From JACVRW01 sp963819635 (GTDB lineage: Bacteria; Actinomycetota; Thermoleophilia; Solirubrobacterales; Thermoleophilaceae), in NCBI GenBank assembly GCA_963819635.1, contig CAWFWX010000005.1:744001-808000 (forward strand): a DNA stretch of 64,000 bases, in the 5' to 3' direction. Positions 1 to 7,730 of this stretch are shown in pieces. The notes under the pieces were generated by a model that worked only from the letters and a program-made list of their open reading frames with translations, was not told where the DNA came from and searched no databases. The first letter of the stretch is position 1. Each line of letters starts with the position of its first letter. A program made the translations under genes and the position numbers.

Positions 1-182
1 GCCGCCGGGCCCTTGGTGCCCTGCTCGGCGTCGTAGCTCACCTTCGCGCCCTCGGCGAGCGACTTGAAGCCACTGCCCTGGATCGCCTTGTGGTGTACGA
101 ACAGGTCCTTGCCGGGGTCATCGGGTGTTATGAACCCGTAGCCCTTGTCGTCGTTGAACCACTTCACGGTTCCTGTCGCCAT
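1..182 (-). CDS. Cold-shock protein, CspA family (3' end outside window)
   Basis: Small nucleic-acid-binding OB-fold protein expected to act as an RNA chaperone in the cytoplasm. The first 60 residues are visible and begin MATGTVKWFNDDKGYGFI, containing the RNP1-type K-G-Y/F-G-F motif, followed by the RNP2-type LFVHH. The ATG at 182 is preceded by a strong GGAGGGG ribosome site about 5 nt upstream. The C-terminus lies beyond base 1. The length so far and the motif spacing fit the usual 65-70 residue family. Bases 183-303 upstream hold no gene and probably carry its promoter and a 5' leader. Confidence 0.95.
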   Translation of the reverse strand, partial: MATGTVKWFNDDKGYGFITPDDPGKDLFVHHKAIQGSGFKSLAEGAKVSYDAEQGTKGPA

Positions 183-303
183 CTTGTCCCCCTCCGGGGT
201 ATGTGCACTGCGAAACGCGGAGGGTGCTGGAAGGCAACGACTGCGGAAACGCTGAGCACTGCTTCAGTCGAACGAATGCCCGACTCGTACAACGAGGGTA
301 GCG

Positions 304-1173
304 CTAACTGTCGTCGAGGACGTCGTGCAGCTTGCGCGCGAAGGCCTCGGGTTGGCCGGCGTAGCCGAACTCGCCGCCCATGAAGCCGCCGTGGTGGCTC
401 GGGAACACGGTCGCCTGCTGCCCGAGCAGCTCGGCGGTGGCCACCGCCGAGCGCCCGGTGAAGGTGCCCAGCGACTCCTCGCCGACGGCGATCACGATGC
501 GGGTCGGTGCCGCTGCCAGCGCGTCGACGTCGGGGCTATAGCTGCTGACGGCCCAGGAGCGGTCGGAGAGCAGGGGGTCGTCACGGGAGCCGTCGTCCTC
601 GGCCGGCATCCCGAACTGGGCGGGGTCGGGTGCGGGCTGCGCGAAGTAGTCGTCCGTGAACTCGCCGTTCCACGACGTCATCGCGATGAAGGCGGCCATG
701 CCCGCACCCGAGCCCTTGGCCTCGTACACGTCCCGAACGCCGGCGCGGGCGCGCTCGGCCGCGGCGGCGTCGGGGAGCACCGGGATCAGCGGCGGCTCGT
801 GCGCGACGAGCGTGGTCACGTCGTCGGGGTGGGCCGCCACGAGCGCGAGTGCGGTCACCGCGCCGCCACTGCTTGCGAACATCTCGACCGGGCCGGCGCC
901 GAGCGCCTCGATGACGGCGTGCACGTCCTCGGCCTGGACCGTCGGCGCATTGTCGACCCGGCCGTCCCTGCGGGTACTGCGGCCGAGGCCGCGCGGGTCA
1001 TAGGTGACCACGGTGCGGTCCGGGAAGTGCGACGCCAAGGTGGCGAAGCCGCTGGCGTCCATGGGCTGGCCGATCATGAACAGCGGCGGGCGTCCGTCGG
1101 CCGTGGGCAGCGGGCCGTCGACGTCATAGGCGATGTCGGCCTCGGCGGTTTCGAGCAGGTGCGTGGTCGTCAT
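304..1173 (-). CDS. Alpha/beta hydrolase
   Basis: Predicted 289-residue cytoplasmic alpha/beta-hydrolase-fold enzyme of unknown substrate. Visible fold markers are the oxyanion region after PLFMIGQPMDASGF, the strand-turn YDPRGLGRS, a nucleophile elbow reading ASSGG (a relative of G-x-S-x-G with Ala at the first position), and a C-terminal HHGGF that should hold the catalytic His. The ATG at 1173 (MTTTHLLE) is preferred; an in-frame ATG at 1185 is also possible, and neither has a clear ribosome site. It is divergent from the VOC gene at 1217, with a very short shared promoter region. The family is secure, the function is not. Confidence 0.85.
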   Translation of the reverse strand: MTTTHLLETAEADIAYDVDGPLPTADGRPPLFMIGQPMDASGFATLASHFPDRTVVTYDPRGLGRSTRRDGRVDNAPTVQAEDVHAVIEALGAGPVEMFASSGGAVTALALVAAHPDDVTTLVAHEPPLIPVLPDAAAAERARAGVRDVYEAKGSGAGMAAFIAMTSWNGEFTDDYFAQPAPDPAQFGMPAEDDGSRDDPLLSDRSWAVSSYSPDVDALAAAPTRIVIAVGEESLGTFTGRSAVATAELLGQQATVFPSHHGGFMGGEFGYAGQPEAFARKLHDVLDDS

Positions 1174-1216
1174 GAGGACGACCATTTTGGACCAAAGTGC
1201 CGCGTAGGATCGCGCC

Positions 1217-1632
1217 ATGCACCTCGAGCTCGTCGCCGTCATCGTCGAGGAGTACGACTCGGCGATCGATTTCTTCGTGGGGCGCCTCGGCTTCGATCTG
1301 GTTGAGGACTCGCCGTCGACCACAAACGACGGACGGCCGAAGCGTTGGGTCGTGGTGCGTCCGCCGGGGGCAACCACCGGCCTCCTGTTGGCGCGCGCGG
1401 ACGCGGCCGGCCAGCGGAACGCCGTCGGCGATCAGTTCGCCGGTCGCGTGGGCCTCTTCCTCCGCGTCGACGATTTCGATGCCAGCTACGAGCGGATGAG
1501 GTCCGCCGGTGTTGAGTTCCTCACATCGCCTCGCACGGAGCCCTGATGGGCGAATTGCCGTCTTCGCCGACATCGCGGGCGAACCGGTGGGACCTCCTGG
1601 GCCCGGCGCCAAGGGCCGCGCGCCGCGCGTAG
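1217..1632 (+). pseudogene. VOC-family (glyoxalase-like) protein, broken by two 1-nt insertions
   Basis: The open frame from 1217 stops at the TGA at 1544-1546 after 109 residues, but the family C-terminus continues in the other two frames. After one extra G near 1545 it reads GRIAVFADIAG, and after a second extra G near 1581 it reads NRWDLLGP and ends at the TAG at 1630-1632. Removing both bases restores a normal 137-residue single-domain VOC protein (beta-alpha-beta-beta-beta fold, usually metal-dependent). The start is MHLELVAVIVEEYDSAIDFF. The next VOC gene begins 10 nt downstream, so the two probably form an operon. A sequencing error is at least as likely as true decay. Confidence 0.75.
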
Positions 1633-1642
1633 CATCGACGAC

Positions 1643-1996
1643 ATGGACGGTGAGCTGAGCTTCTTCGAGTTGGGTGTGGGTGACGCCGATCGCGCACGTG
1701 CGTTCTACGGCAGCCTGTTCGGGTGGACGTTCGCCGACCAGGGCAGTGGCGCGAGCATTGAGACGCCGAACGTTCCCGGCGGGCTGCACGGAGGCGACCC
1801 GGGAGCGAGCGCGTACCTGTTCTTCAGAGTGGACGACCTTGATTTGGCTCTGACGCGAGTACGTGAGCTAGGTGGCGAGGTCGGCGGATCCCTCGGGGAG
1901 GACCCGGACACGGTCGCGCGCTTCGGGCGCTTTGTCATCTGCAAGGACGACCAGGGCTCGGGCTTCGGCCTCCACCGGCCGCCGGCGAGCGGCTAA
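1643..1996 (+). CDS. VOC-family protein
   Basis: A 117-residue single-domain member of the vicinal oxygen chelate superfamily (glyoxalase/bleomycin-resistance fold). It begins MDGELSFFELGVGDADRARAF; the phrase DADRARAFYGSLFGW is the classic first helix of this fold, and VDDLDLALTRVRELGG is the second-module counterpart. The C-terminus FVICKDDQGSGFGLHRP matches the last strand. The substrate cannot be told from sequence. It follows the frameshifted VOC gene by 10 nt and converges on the sigma-factor gene. Confidence 0.85.
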   Translation: MDGELSFFELGVGDADRARAFYGSLFGWTFADQGSGASIETPNVPGGLHGGDPGASAYLFFRVDDLDLALTRVRELGGEVGGSLGEDPDTVARFGRFVICKDDQGSGFGLHRPPASG

Positions 1997-2002
1997 GCGC
2001 GG

Positions 2003-2737
2003 CTACGCCGCGCGCGAGGCCGTCGCGTCCCGGTCCACCTGGTCGAGGAGGTCGGGAAGTCGTTGCATCGCGGCGGTCCGGATCTGGCTCACCCGCGACG
2101 GGCTGAGGCCGAGGAGCCCGGCCACCTCGCTCGCGCTCATGCCCATGAACCATGTCGCGCGGATCGTGAACTCCTCGCGCGCGGGAAGCCGCGAGATCGC
2201 CGCGTGCAGGCGCATCGCGTCCTCGCGGGCCTCGGCCATCTCCTCGAGCAGAGGCTCGTCGTCCGTGAGCACATCGACAACGGTGAGCGTCTCGCCGCCC
2301 GGTTGCTGTCCGGCCAGCGGCTCGTGCAGGTTGCCGGGGATCCGGCAGCGCTCCTCGACGTCCCGGAGCTCCTGCGTGGAGATGTCGAGGCGCCCAGCGA
2401 GCTCGTCCGCGTTCGGGAGCCGGCCCAGTTCGGCGACCAGCGCTGTGCGCGCGCGGACGACGTCGCGCTGCGCGCGCCGCCATGACCGGGGGACGTGGTC
2501 CATGGCGCGCTGGCCATCGAGAACCGCACCGCGGGCGCGCAGGTAGGCGTGCGTCTTGAAGCTGGCCCCACGCTCGCGGTCGAAGGTGCGCGCGGCGTCC
2601 ACCAGGCCGAGTGCGGCGTCCTGCTCCATGTCATCGACGTCCATCGCGCCATTGGCGGACAGCGGCATCCTTCCGGCCATCCGGCGCACGCCGGGGAGGA
2701 TGGTCACGACGTCGGCGCTGGTCCGCACGTGGGGCAT
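2003..2737 (-). CDS. RNA polymerase sigma factor, FliA/sigma-70 group 3 type
   Basis: A 244-residue alternative sigma factor. Region 2 spans roughly residues 30-85 (DDMEQDAALGLVDAARTFD, then FKTHAYLRARGAVLDGQR), region 3 about 95-150 (ELGRLPNADELAGRLDIS) and region 4 about 185-235, with the helix-turn-helix SEVAGLLGLSPSRVSQIR. This three-region layout is typical of FliA/WhiG/SigB-like factors. No anti-sigma gene is adjacent and no flagellar genes are in the window, so the regulon is unknown. The ATG is at 2737; upstream is a 190-nt gap shared with the divergent sortase-substrate gene. Confidence 0.9.
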   Translation of the reverse strand: MPHVRTSADVVTILPGVRRMAGRMPLSANGAMDVDDMEQDAALGLVDAARTFDRERGASFKTHAYLRARGAVLDGQRAMDHVPRSWRRAQRDVVRARTALVAELGRLPNADELAGRLDISTQELRDVEERCRIPGNLHEPLAGQQPGGETLTVVDVLTDDEPLLEEMAEAREDAMRLHAAISRLPAREEFTIRATWFMGMSASEVAGLLGLSPSRVSQIRTAAMQRLPDLLDQVDRDATASRAA

Positions 2738-2929
2738 CGGTGCAAGCTAGACCTGCCTGGTCGCGCGCCGATGCGGCCGCGCGATCGTGCGATAGGCGCT
2801 CTCGATTAGCCAGGCTCGCCTGCCGAGCGGGCTCGTCGCTATCGGGTGAGAGGCCACGCGTCTTGCCGAGCGCACCGCGGCTGGGACCGTGGAGCCCACG
2901 CAAGGTTCCACACCTAAGGAGGCCACATC

Positions 2930-3576
2930 GTGAAGCGAATTCTCATTCTGGGGGTCGCGGCGCTCGTTCTTGCCGTTGTCGCTCCCTCGTTCGGCACGCA
3001 GGGCATGCCGGGGCAGGCTGTTGCCCAGGCGCAGACTCCGCCCCCGGCGGACGACCCCGCGGACGACCCGGCGGATCCCGCTGACCCGGCCGACCCGGCC
3101 GACCCGGCGATCCGGCCGACCCCGCTGATCCGGCCGACCAGCCGGATACCAATGACGACGCGGGTGATGACAACACCGGCGATGAGAGCCAGTGCCCCAG
3201 CGGCGCGAGTGCTCACGCGAGCGGCGAGGACTGCGTGCTTCCTCCGAAGACGAACGCGACTCCGGCACCCGTGAAGCACAAGTCCAAGCACAAGGGCAGC
3301 TCGAAGGGCGGCTCGAATGGCGGCTCGAAGGGTGGCTCCGGCTCTCAGTCGAAGCAGCGGACGACCGCACCGGCGACGCTCCCGGTCGTGCAGAACACGA
3401 CCACGCCCGTTGCCGACACCGACACCGGCACGATTCCGCAGGGCGGGATCCAGGCCGGAGCCGGAGGCACCGCCGGCGAGGGCATCGGGCCGGCGATCCT
3501 GCTCGGTTCCGCAGGGCTCGCACTCGTGTTCATGGCGGGCGGCCTCGCGCTGCGACGCCGTGGCCTCGAGTCGTGA
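2930..3576 (+). CDS. Secreted repeat protein with C-terminal sorting-like signal (frameshifted in the repeat)
   Basis: Putative sortase substrate. The start ATG has a good AAGGAGG site, followed by a signal peptide (about residues 1-34) and a Pro/Asp repeat of DPA units. At about 3108 one base is missing (GCG-ATC where GCC-GAT is expected), so the frame moves. In the new frame it continues with an acidic segment, a Ser/Gly/Lys spacer and a tripartite C-terminus: IPQGGIQAGAGG, a hydrophobic stretch, then LRRRGLES. Corrected length is 215 residues. There is no LPxTG. The stop overlaps the sortase start (GTGA), so the two are translationally coupled. Confidence 0.75.
3060..3135 (+). repeat. 9-nt tandem repeat encoding Asp-Pro-Ala
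   Basis: Tandem copies of a GACCCGGCC-like 9-mer that encode Asp-Pro-Ala in the sortase-substrate gene. One unit near 3108 lacks a single C, which breaks the frame. Unit-number change would keep the frame (9 is divisible by 3), so the break is not ordinary repeat-length phase variation. Confidence 0.75.
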
Positions 3577-4310
3577 GGACTGACCCCACGACGAATCACG
3601 GCGACAAGGGGCGCCGCCGGCTTTGGCCGGCGGCGCCCTTCGTCGCGCTTGGCTGCGCGCTCACCGTCGGCGCGGTCGCCGTCGCCGTCTGGCCGTCCGG
3701 GCGTCCCGCCGAGCCCCCGGCCGGGCGGCCACTCCCGCCCGGCGCTCTTGCCGCGGAATCGCACCGCGGCCCGGTCCATACGCCGGCTCCGACCGCGAAG
3801 AAGCGCCGGCAGCTGGTGAACCTGGTGGCCCGCGACGCGGCTCCGCCGCGGCGGATCTCGATTCCCGCCATCGGCGTATCGGCGCCCGTGGTGCCGCTGG
3901 GGCGCGAACCCGACGGGACCATGCAGACGCCGCGGGAATGGCAGAGCGCCGGGTGGTACAAGCCGGGTCCGGAGCCGGGCGAGCGCGGCCCGGCGGTAAT
4001 CGTCGGGCACGTCGACTCGACTGCAGGCCCGGCGGCCTTCTACCGCCTGCGCGAGCTCCAGCGCGGGAACTTGATCGTCATCCGGCGCGCCGACGGCAGC
4101 ATGCTTCGCTTCCGTGTCGAGGGACTCGAGCGGTGGCCCAAGTCGGAGTTCCCGACGCAGCGCGTGTTCGGCCGCAAGTCACGTATCTCCGTGCTCCGGC
4201 TCGTGACCTGCTCGGGCAACTTCGACCAGTCGACCGGTCACTACGTCGACAACACCATCGTCTACGCGGCACGGGTGCCCGCCCACCGCGTGGTGCGATC
4301 GGCTGAGTAG
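3573..4310 (+). CDS. Class F-like sortase
   Basis: A 245-residue membrane-anchored transpeptidase expected to attach secreted proteins to the cell wall. An N-terminal transmembrane segment (about residues 14-36) is followed by a Pro-rich spacer and the sortase barrel. The catalytic His is H146 in GHVDST and the Cys is C213 in RLVTCSG; the partner Arg cannot be placed with confidence. IPAIGVSAPVVPLG and AGWYKPGPEPGERGPAVI are typical of the class F group in actinomycetes. The GTG start at 3573 overlaps the preceding stop, pairing it with the presumed substrate. A strong hairpin lies within its first codons. Confidence 0.88.
   Translation: MRTDPTTNHGDKGRRRLWPAAPFVALGCALTVGAVAVAVWPSGRPAEPPAGRPLPPGALAAESHRGPVHTPAPTAKKRRQLVNLVARDAAPPRRISIPAIGVSAPVVPLGREPDGTMQTPREWQSAGWYKPGPEPGERGPAVIVGHVDSTAGPAAFYRLRELQRGNLIVIRRADGSMLRFRVEGLERWPKSEFPTQRVFGRKSRISVLRLVTCSGNFDQSTGHYVDNTIVYAARVPAHRVVRSAE
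3609..3638 (+). promoter_or_regulatory. 13-bp perfect hairpin within sortase 5' coding region
   Basis: Inverted repeat with arms at 3609-3621 and 3626-3638 and a 4-nt TTTG loop, followed by TTCGTCG. It sits about 35 nt inside the sortase gene, just after the substrate gene. It may act as an attenuator or RNA stabiliser that sets substrate above sortase, or it may be a by-product of a GC-rich Gly/Arg/Pro/Ala-coding stretch. Confidence 0.4.
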
Positions 4311-4313
4311 TCG

Positions 4314-5015
4314 TCAGCGGAACTTCGCCGCGAGCGCCGGGTAGCGCTGGATCAGCTCGTCCTGTGCCTCGTCGTCCCACGGCTCGCCGCCGGGGTCTCC
4401 CGAGAGGTCCGAGTCGTCGGTGGGAAAGTCCTCGCCCGTGGCGCTCTCGTAAGCGTCGGGCGCCACGTTGTCGGCGTTCTCCCAGTCGCCCCCCTCGGCG
4501 TCCTGCACGACGGGCGCGAGCGAGTCCGGGTCTCTCAGAGCCGCCTCGTAGGGGCCGCGTCCGAGCGAGATCAGGTAGGCGCGGAAGTCGCGGAAGCAGT
4601 CGTCGGAGCAGCCGTCGTCGATGACGTACGCCGCGCCCCAGATGTTCCAGGTGTACGCGCGCTGGTCGAGCCGGTGGCGGATCCGCCCGAATTCGACGAT
4701 CTGCCGGCCCGGGAGGTGGCTGAGGCGCTCCTCGAGCAGCTCGGACTGCCGGCCGGTGTCGTTCCCGCTGTCGGCGCGCGTGTTCGCGATGAGCTGCCAG
4801 AACGCTGCCCCGTCCATCCCCGCTGGTGCTGCCTTCGCGGGTGCGCCTTCCGCGGGCGGTGCTTCCGCGGGCGGTGCTTCCGCGCCCCGTGCGGCCGCCG
4901 GCGCGCCTGAGACCTGGCGCTCACCCCCGCCGTCGCGGCTCGAGCCGAGCGCGTACGCCGCGATGAGCGCGGCCACCACCAGCGCGATCGTGCTGACGTT
5001 CGCGGTTCGCGTCAC
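4314..5015 (-). CDS. DUF4240-like protein with N-terminal membrane anchor
   Basis: A 233-residue protein. The GTG start at 5015 overlaps the stop of the upstream gene (GTGA), which decides the start. A transmembrane segment (STIALVVAALIAAYALG, about residues 8-24) is followed by an Ala/Pro/Glu-rich linker and then a domain starting MDGAAFWQLIANTRADSGND, the hallmark opening of DUF4240 (Phe-Trp-x-Leu-Ile). The rest carries WNIWGAAYVIDDGCSDDCF and FRAYLISLGRGPYEAAL, also as in that family. DUF4240 function is unknown. Anchoring a normally cytosolic domain outside the membrane is unusual. It ends 4 bp from the convergent sortase gene. Confidence 0.8.
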   Translation of the reverse strand: MTRTANVSTIALVVAALIAAYALGSSRDGGGERQVSGAPAAARGAEAPPAEAPPAEGAPAKAAPAGMDGAAFWQLIANTRADSGNDTGRQSELLEERLSHLPGRQIVEFGRIRHRLDQRAYTWNIWGAAYVIDDGCSDDCFRDFRAYLISLGRGPYEAALRDPDSLAPVVQDAEGGDWENADNVAPDAYESATGEDFPTDDSDLSGDPGGEPWDDEAQDELIQRYPALAAKFR

Positions 5016-5506
5016 TCGGTGATCCAGACCCGCCCGGTCCTGAAGGTGGGAACCGGGTTGCCGTCCTCGTCCGCGCGCCACTTCGGCGGCCGGAGGAGTC
5101 GTGCCCGCAGGATGGCCTCGTCCGCGCCGTCGATGGCGGCCGCGGCGGCCCTCCCGCTCACCTCGGCGTGCCCCCGCCAGACGCTGGTGCGGGCCCGCAG
5201 CAGCGCGACGCCATCGCCTCCAACGAGCTGCGCTGCCTGCCTCTTCAGCCGCTTGGGGACCGAGCAGATCGCGTCGATCGAGATGGGCAGCTCGCTCCCG
5301 TCAAGGCCGTCCAGCCCCACGTCCAGGAGGAGGGGCCGTCGATAGAAAGCGGGGCTGAAGCTGGGTGGGTCGCCGACGCTGTCGCCGGCCGCATGTACGC
5401 GCGACTGCTCGCCGCGCACGCAGCTCTTCCCCACCGCGGCATGGGCGGGCAGGCACTGCCCGAGGACGATCACCAGCGCCACGACTCCTGCGAGGAGGGA
5501 CCTCAT
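5012..5506 (-). CDS. Secreted protein of unknown function
   Basis: A 164-residue product with a clear signal peptide (MRSLLAGVVALVIVLGQC, probable cleavage after AHA near residue 23). The mature part has two or three Cys and no motif I recognise. It is translationally coupled to the downstream DUF4240-like gene by a 4-bp GTGA overlap, so the two are probably co-expressed at the cell surface. Confidence 0.6.
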   Translation of the reverse strand: MRSLLAGVVALVIVLGQCLPAHAAVGKSCVRGEQSRVHAAGDSVGDPPSFSPAFYRRPLLLDVGLDGLDGSELPISIDAICSVPKRLKRQAAQLVGGDGVALLRARTSVWRGHAEVSGRAAAAAIDGADEAILRARLLRPPKWRADEDGNPVPTFRTGRVWITE

Positions 5507-5610
5507 CGGTCAGACCGTAGGACCGGGGCGCGGAGCACTGAGAGCCCGCGCCGATCAATTCTGAGCGAAGGCCTATTGGCCGGCCTGTGGTCCCACCTTA
5601 CGGTCGGGAC

Positions 5611-6759
5611 ATGACCCAAACGACCGGACCGCAGCCGATTCGCGCCAACCTGGGGGCGTCCATCGCCGGCCCGCGCAACCTGCCGCTCGAGCGCGAGAAC
5701 CCCGACCAGCTCGCCTCGCCGCTGACCGACTCTGGCACGGTCCCGAACCTGAAGTTCTCCTTCGGTGCCGCACACAACCGGCTCCTCACGGGCGGCTGGG
5801 CACGCGAGGTGACGACGAGGGAGCTCCCCGTCGCCACCGAGCTCGCAGGCGTCAACATGCGCCTGAAGCCGGGCGGCGTTCGCGAGCTGCACTGGCACAA
5901 GGAGGCCGAGTGGGCCTACATGCTCGCCGGCCGCGCGCGCATCACGGCGGTCGACGCTGACGGACGCAACTTCATCGATGACGTCGGCGTCGGGGACCTC
6001 TGGAACTTCCCCGCCGGCATCCCGCACTCCATTCAGGGCCTGGAGGAGGGCTGTGAGTTCCTGCTCGTCTTCGACGACGGCAACTTCTCAGAGAACGAGA
6101 CCTTCCTGATCAGCGACTGGTTCGCGCACACGCCGCGGGACATCCTGGCGAAGAACTTCGGCGTGCCGGAGGGGGCCTTCGCCGACATCCCGCTCGACTT
6201 CGAGCACTCGCGCTACATCTTCCCGGGGCCGATGCCCGGTCCGATCGCCTCGGACGCGGTCGTGGCCGCTGCGGGCACCGTGCCCCAGTCGTTCAGCTAC
6301 CGGCTGCCCGCTCAGGAGCCGGTCAAGGCTGCGGGCGGGCAGGTGCGGATCGTCGACTCGTCCAACTTCCCCGCGGCCAGCACGATCGCCGCGGCGCTGG
6401 TGGAGGTCGAGCCGGGCGGGCTGCGTGAGCTGCACTGGCATCCGAACACCGACGAGTGGCAGTACTACATCTCCGGGCGGGGGCTCATGACCGTGTTCGC
6501 CTCCGGCGGCAAGGCGCGCACGTTCGACTACCAGGCCGGCGACGTCGGCTACGTACCGTTCGCGATGGGGCACTACGTTGAGAACACCGGGGACGAGCCG
6601 CTGCGCTTCCTCGAGCTGTTCCGCAGCGACCGGTTCGCCGACGTGTCGCTCAACCAGTGGATGGGACTGACCCCGCCCGAGCTGGTGCGGGCACACCTCA
6701 ACCTCGACGACCAGACGATGGGCGCGCTGTCCAAGGACAAGCCGATCGTCGTGCGCTAG
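5611..6759 (+). CDS. oxdC: Oxalate decarboxylase, bicupin
   Basis: A 382-residue bicupin enzyme expected to convert oxalate to formate and CO2 using Mn. Both cupin modules keep the metal ligands: ELHWH with E in AEWAYM and a later PHS in the first, and ELHWH with DEWQYYISG and GHYVENTG in the second. The flexible lid of domain one reads FSENETF. In the Bacillus enzyme this loop (SENST) carries the catalytic Glu that separates decarboxylases from oxidases, so decarboxylase activity is favoured. The ATG at 5611 is preferred over an in-frame upstream start at 5587. No signal peptide, so cytoplasmic. Confidence 0.93.
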   Translation: MTQTTGPQPIRANLGASIAGPRNLPLERENPDQLASPLTDSGTVPNLKFSFGAAHNRLLTGGWAREVTTRELPVATELAGVNMRLKPGGVRELHWHKEAEWAYMLAGRARITAVDADGRNFIDDVGVGDLWNFPAGIPHSIQGLEEGCEFLLVFDDGNFSENETFLISDWFAHTPRDILAKNFGVPEGAFADIPLDFEHSRYIFPGPMPGPIASDAVVAAAGTVPQSFSYRLPAQEPVKAAGGQVRIVDSSNFPAASTIAAALVEVEPGGLRELHWHPNTDEWQYYISGRGLMTVFASGGKARTFDYQAGDVGYVPFAMGHYVENTGDEPLRFLELFRSDRFADVSLNQWMGLTPPELVRAHLNLDDQTMGALSKDKPIVVR

Positions 6760-6766
6760 CCGTCCG

Positions 6767-7048
6767 ATGCGAGCAGAAGCCTTCCGGCAGCTCCAGGACC
6801 CGGCTCCGCCACGGCAAGCGACGGAGTTCGGGACGGCACCGTGTCCGCCGGACGTGGTCCACGAGCTGTCGGAGGTCCTCTCGCGGCTGGTGGAGAGCCA
6901 GGAGCTGCTGATCAGAGAGGTGCGCGAGGCCGCCCGGCGTCCTGACGCGGAGGTCGAGGCCATCGACACGGAGGCCGAGGGCGCGGGTGACGGCAGGACC
7001 GTGACGTACGACTGGACCCAGAGTCCGTCGACATCGCCCTGGGATTAG
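6767..7048 (+). CDS. Small hypothetical protein
   Basis: A 93-residue frame starting 7 nt after the oxalate decarboxylase stop, possibly co-transcribed. The middle (ELSEVLSRLVESQELLIREVREA) could form an amphipathic helix or short coiled coil. No family recognised; the coding call rests on position and plausible composition only. Confidence 0.4.
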   Translation: MRAEAFRQLQDPAPPRQATEFGTAPCPPDVVHELSEVLSRLVESQELLIREVREAARRPDAEVEAIDTEAEGAGDGRTVTYDWTQSPSTSPWD

Positions 7049-7156
7049 TCCAAGCGTCAAGCACGTTCGCTCGATAAGCGGACCGAATCGAGTCGCCTCT
7101 GCACGGATTTACCCTGCAGAAGTGGGTTCGATAGCACCATCGAATCGGTGATCGGC

Positions 7157-7726
7157 ATGGCCTACGACTACAGGCCAACCGCCGCGCGTGCTGCAACGAC
7201 CGACCCGACCGTGCCCGCCCAGCGGCCGCGCCCGAAGTTCCAGACCCCGACCGCCACGCCGTCTCCGGCGGCGACGCCCGATCCGACCGCGACGCCCCCT
7301 CCGACGGCGATGCCTGTTCCCGTCATCACCGTCGCCGCCGTGATCGAGGAGTTCATCGACACGGCCGGTGTGGGCCGGGCGGTGCGAAGGTCGCTGCGGG
7401 ACCACGTTGCCCCTGAGCTCGGAGGCATGCGCATAGACGACGTGAACAGGCGCGACGTCCAGGCGCTGATCGACGGGCTCGAGGCCGACGGCATGGTGCT
7501 CAGCCAGATCCGCTCGGTCGCCACGGCGCTTCGGATGCTGTACGCCCACGCGATCGCCGAGGGCTACATGGCCCGCAATCCGGCTGACGCCGTGCTGCTG
7601 CCCGAGGAGCGCGGCGACTATCAACCGATAGCACTCCTTCCCGAGCGGATTCTGTCGCTCGTCCTGAGGATCGTCCTCCTGCTGTTCGTGCTCTTCGCGC
7701 TGGTGACGATCGCCGGGTCGGCCTAG
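7157..7726 (+). CDS. Tail-anchored protein with integrase core-binding (SAM-like) domain
   Basis: A 189-residue protein. Residues about 10-55 are a Thr/Pro/Ala low-complexity linker. Residues about 60-150 resemble the N-terminal core-binding domain of tyrosine recombinases: VIEEFID, then LGGMRIDDVNRRDVQALID, IRSVATALRMLYAHAIAEG and YMARNPADAV. The catalytic domain (R...HxxR...Y) is absent. The C-terminus is a single hydrophobic helix (about LSLVLRIVLLLFVLFALVTIAG). It cannot be an active recombinase; a membrane-tethered DNA-binding or structural role is conceivable. It ends 4 nt before the exchanger gene. The start at 7157 or 7148 is uncertain. Confidence 0.7.
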   Translation: MAYDYRPTAARAATTDPTVPAQRPRPKFQTPTATPSPAATPDPTATPPPTAMPVPVITVAAVIEEFIDTAGVGRAVRRSLRDHVAPELGGMRIDDVNRRDVQALIDGLEADGMVLSQIRSVATALRMLYAHAIAEGYMARNPADAVLLPEERGDYQPIALLPERILSLVLRIVLLLFVLFALVTIAGSA

Positions 7727-7730
7727 GGCC

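Noticed and set aside
325..1305. Plus-strand frame opposite the alpha/beta hydrolase
   Set aside because: No family resemblance, while the minus strand carries a coherent hydrolase fold.
3100..3115. Programmed ribosomal frameshifting in the DPA repeat of the sortase substrate
   Set aside because: No slippery heptamer or downstream structure at the site, and other genes in the window carry unrelated 1-nt breaks, so error or mutation is simpler.
7105..7145. A GGGTTCGAT stretch resembling a tRNA T-arm
   Set aside because: The flanking bases do not pair as a T-stem and no acceptor, D or anticodon arms fit around it.
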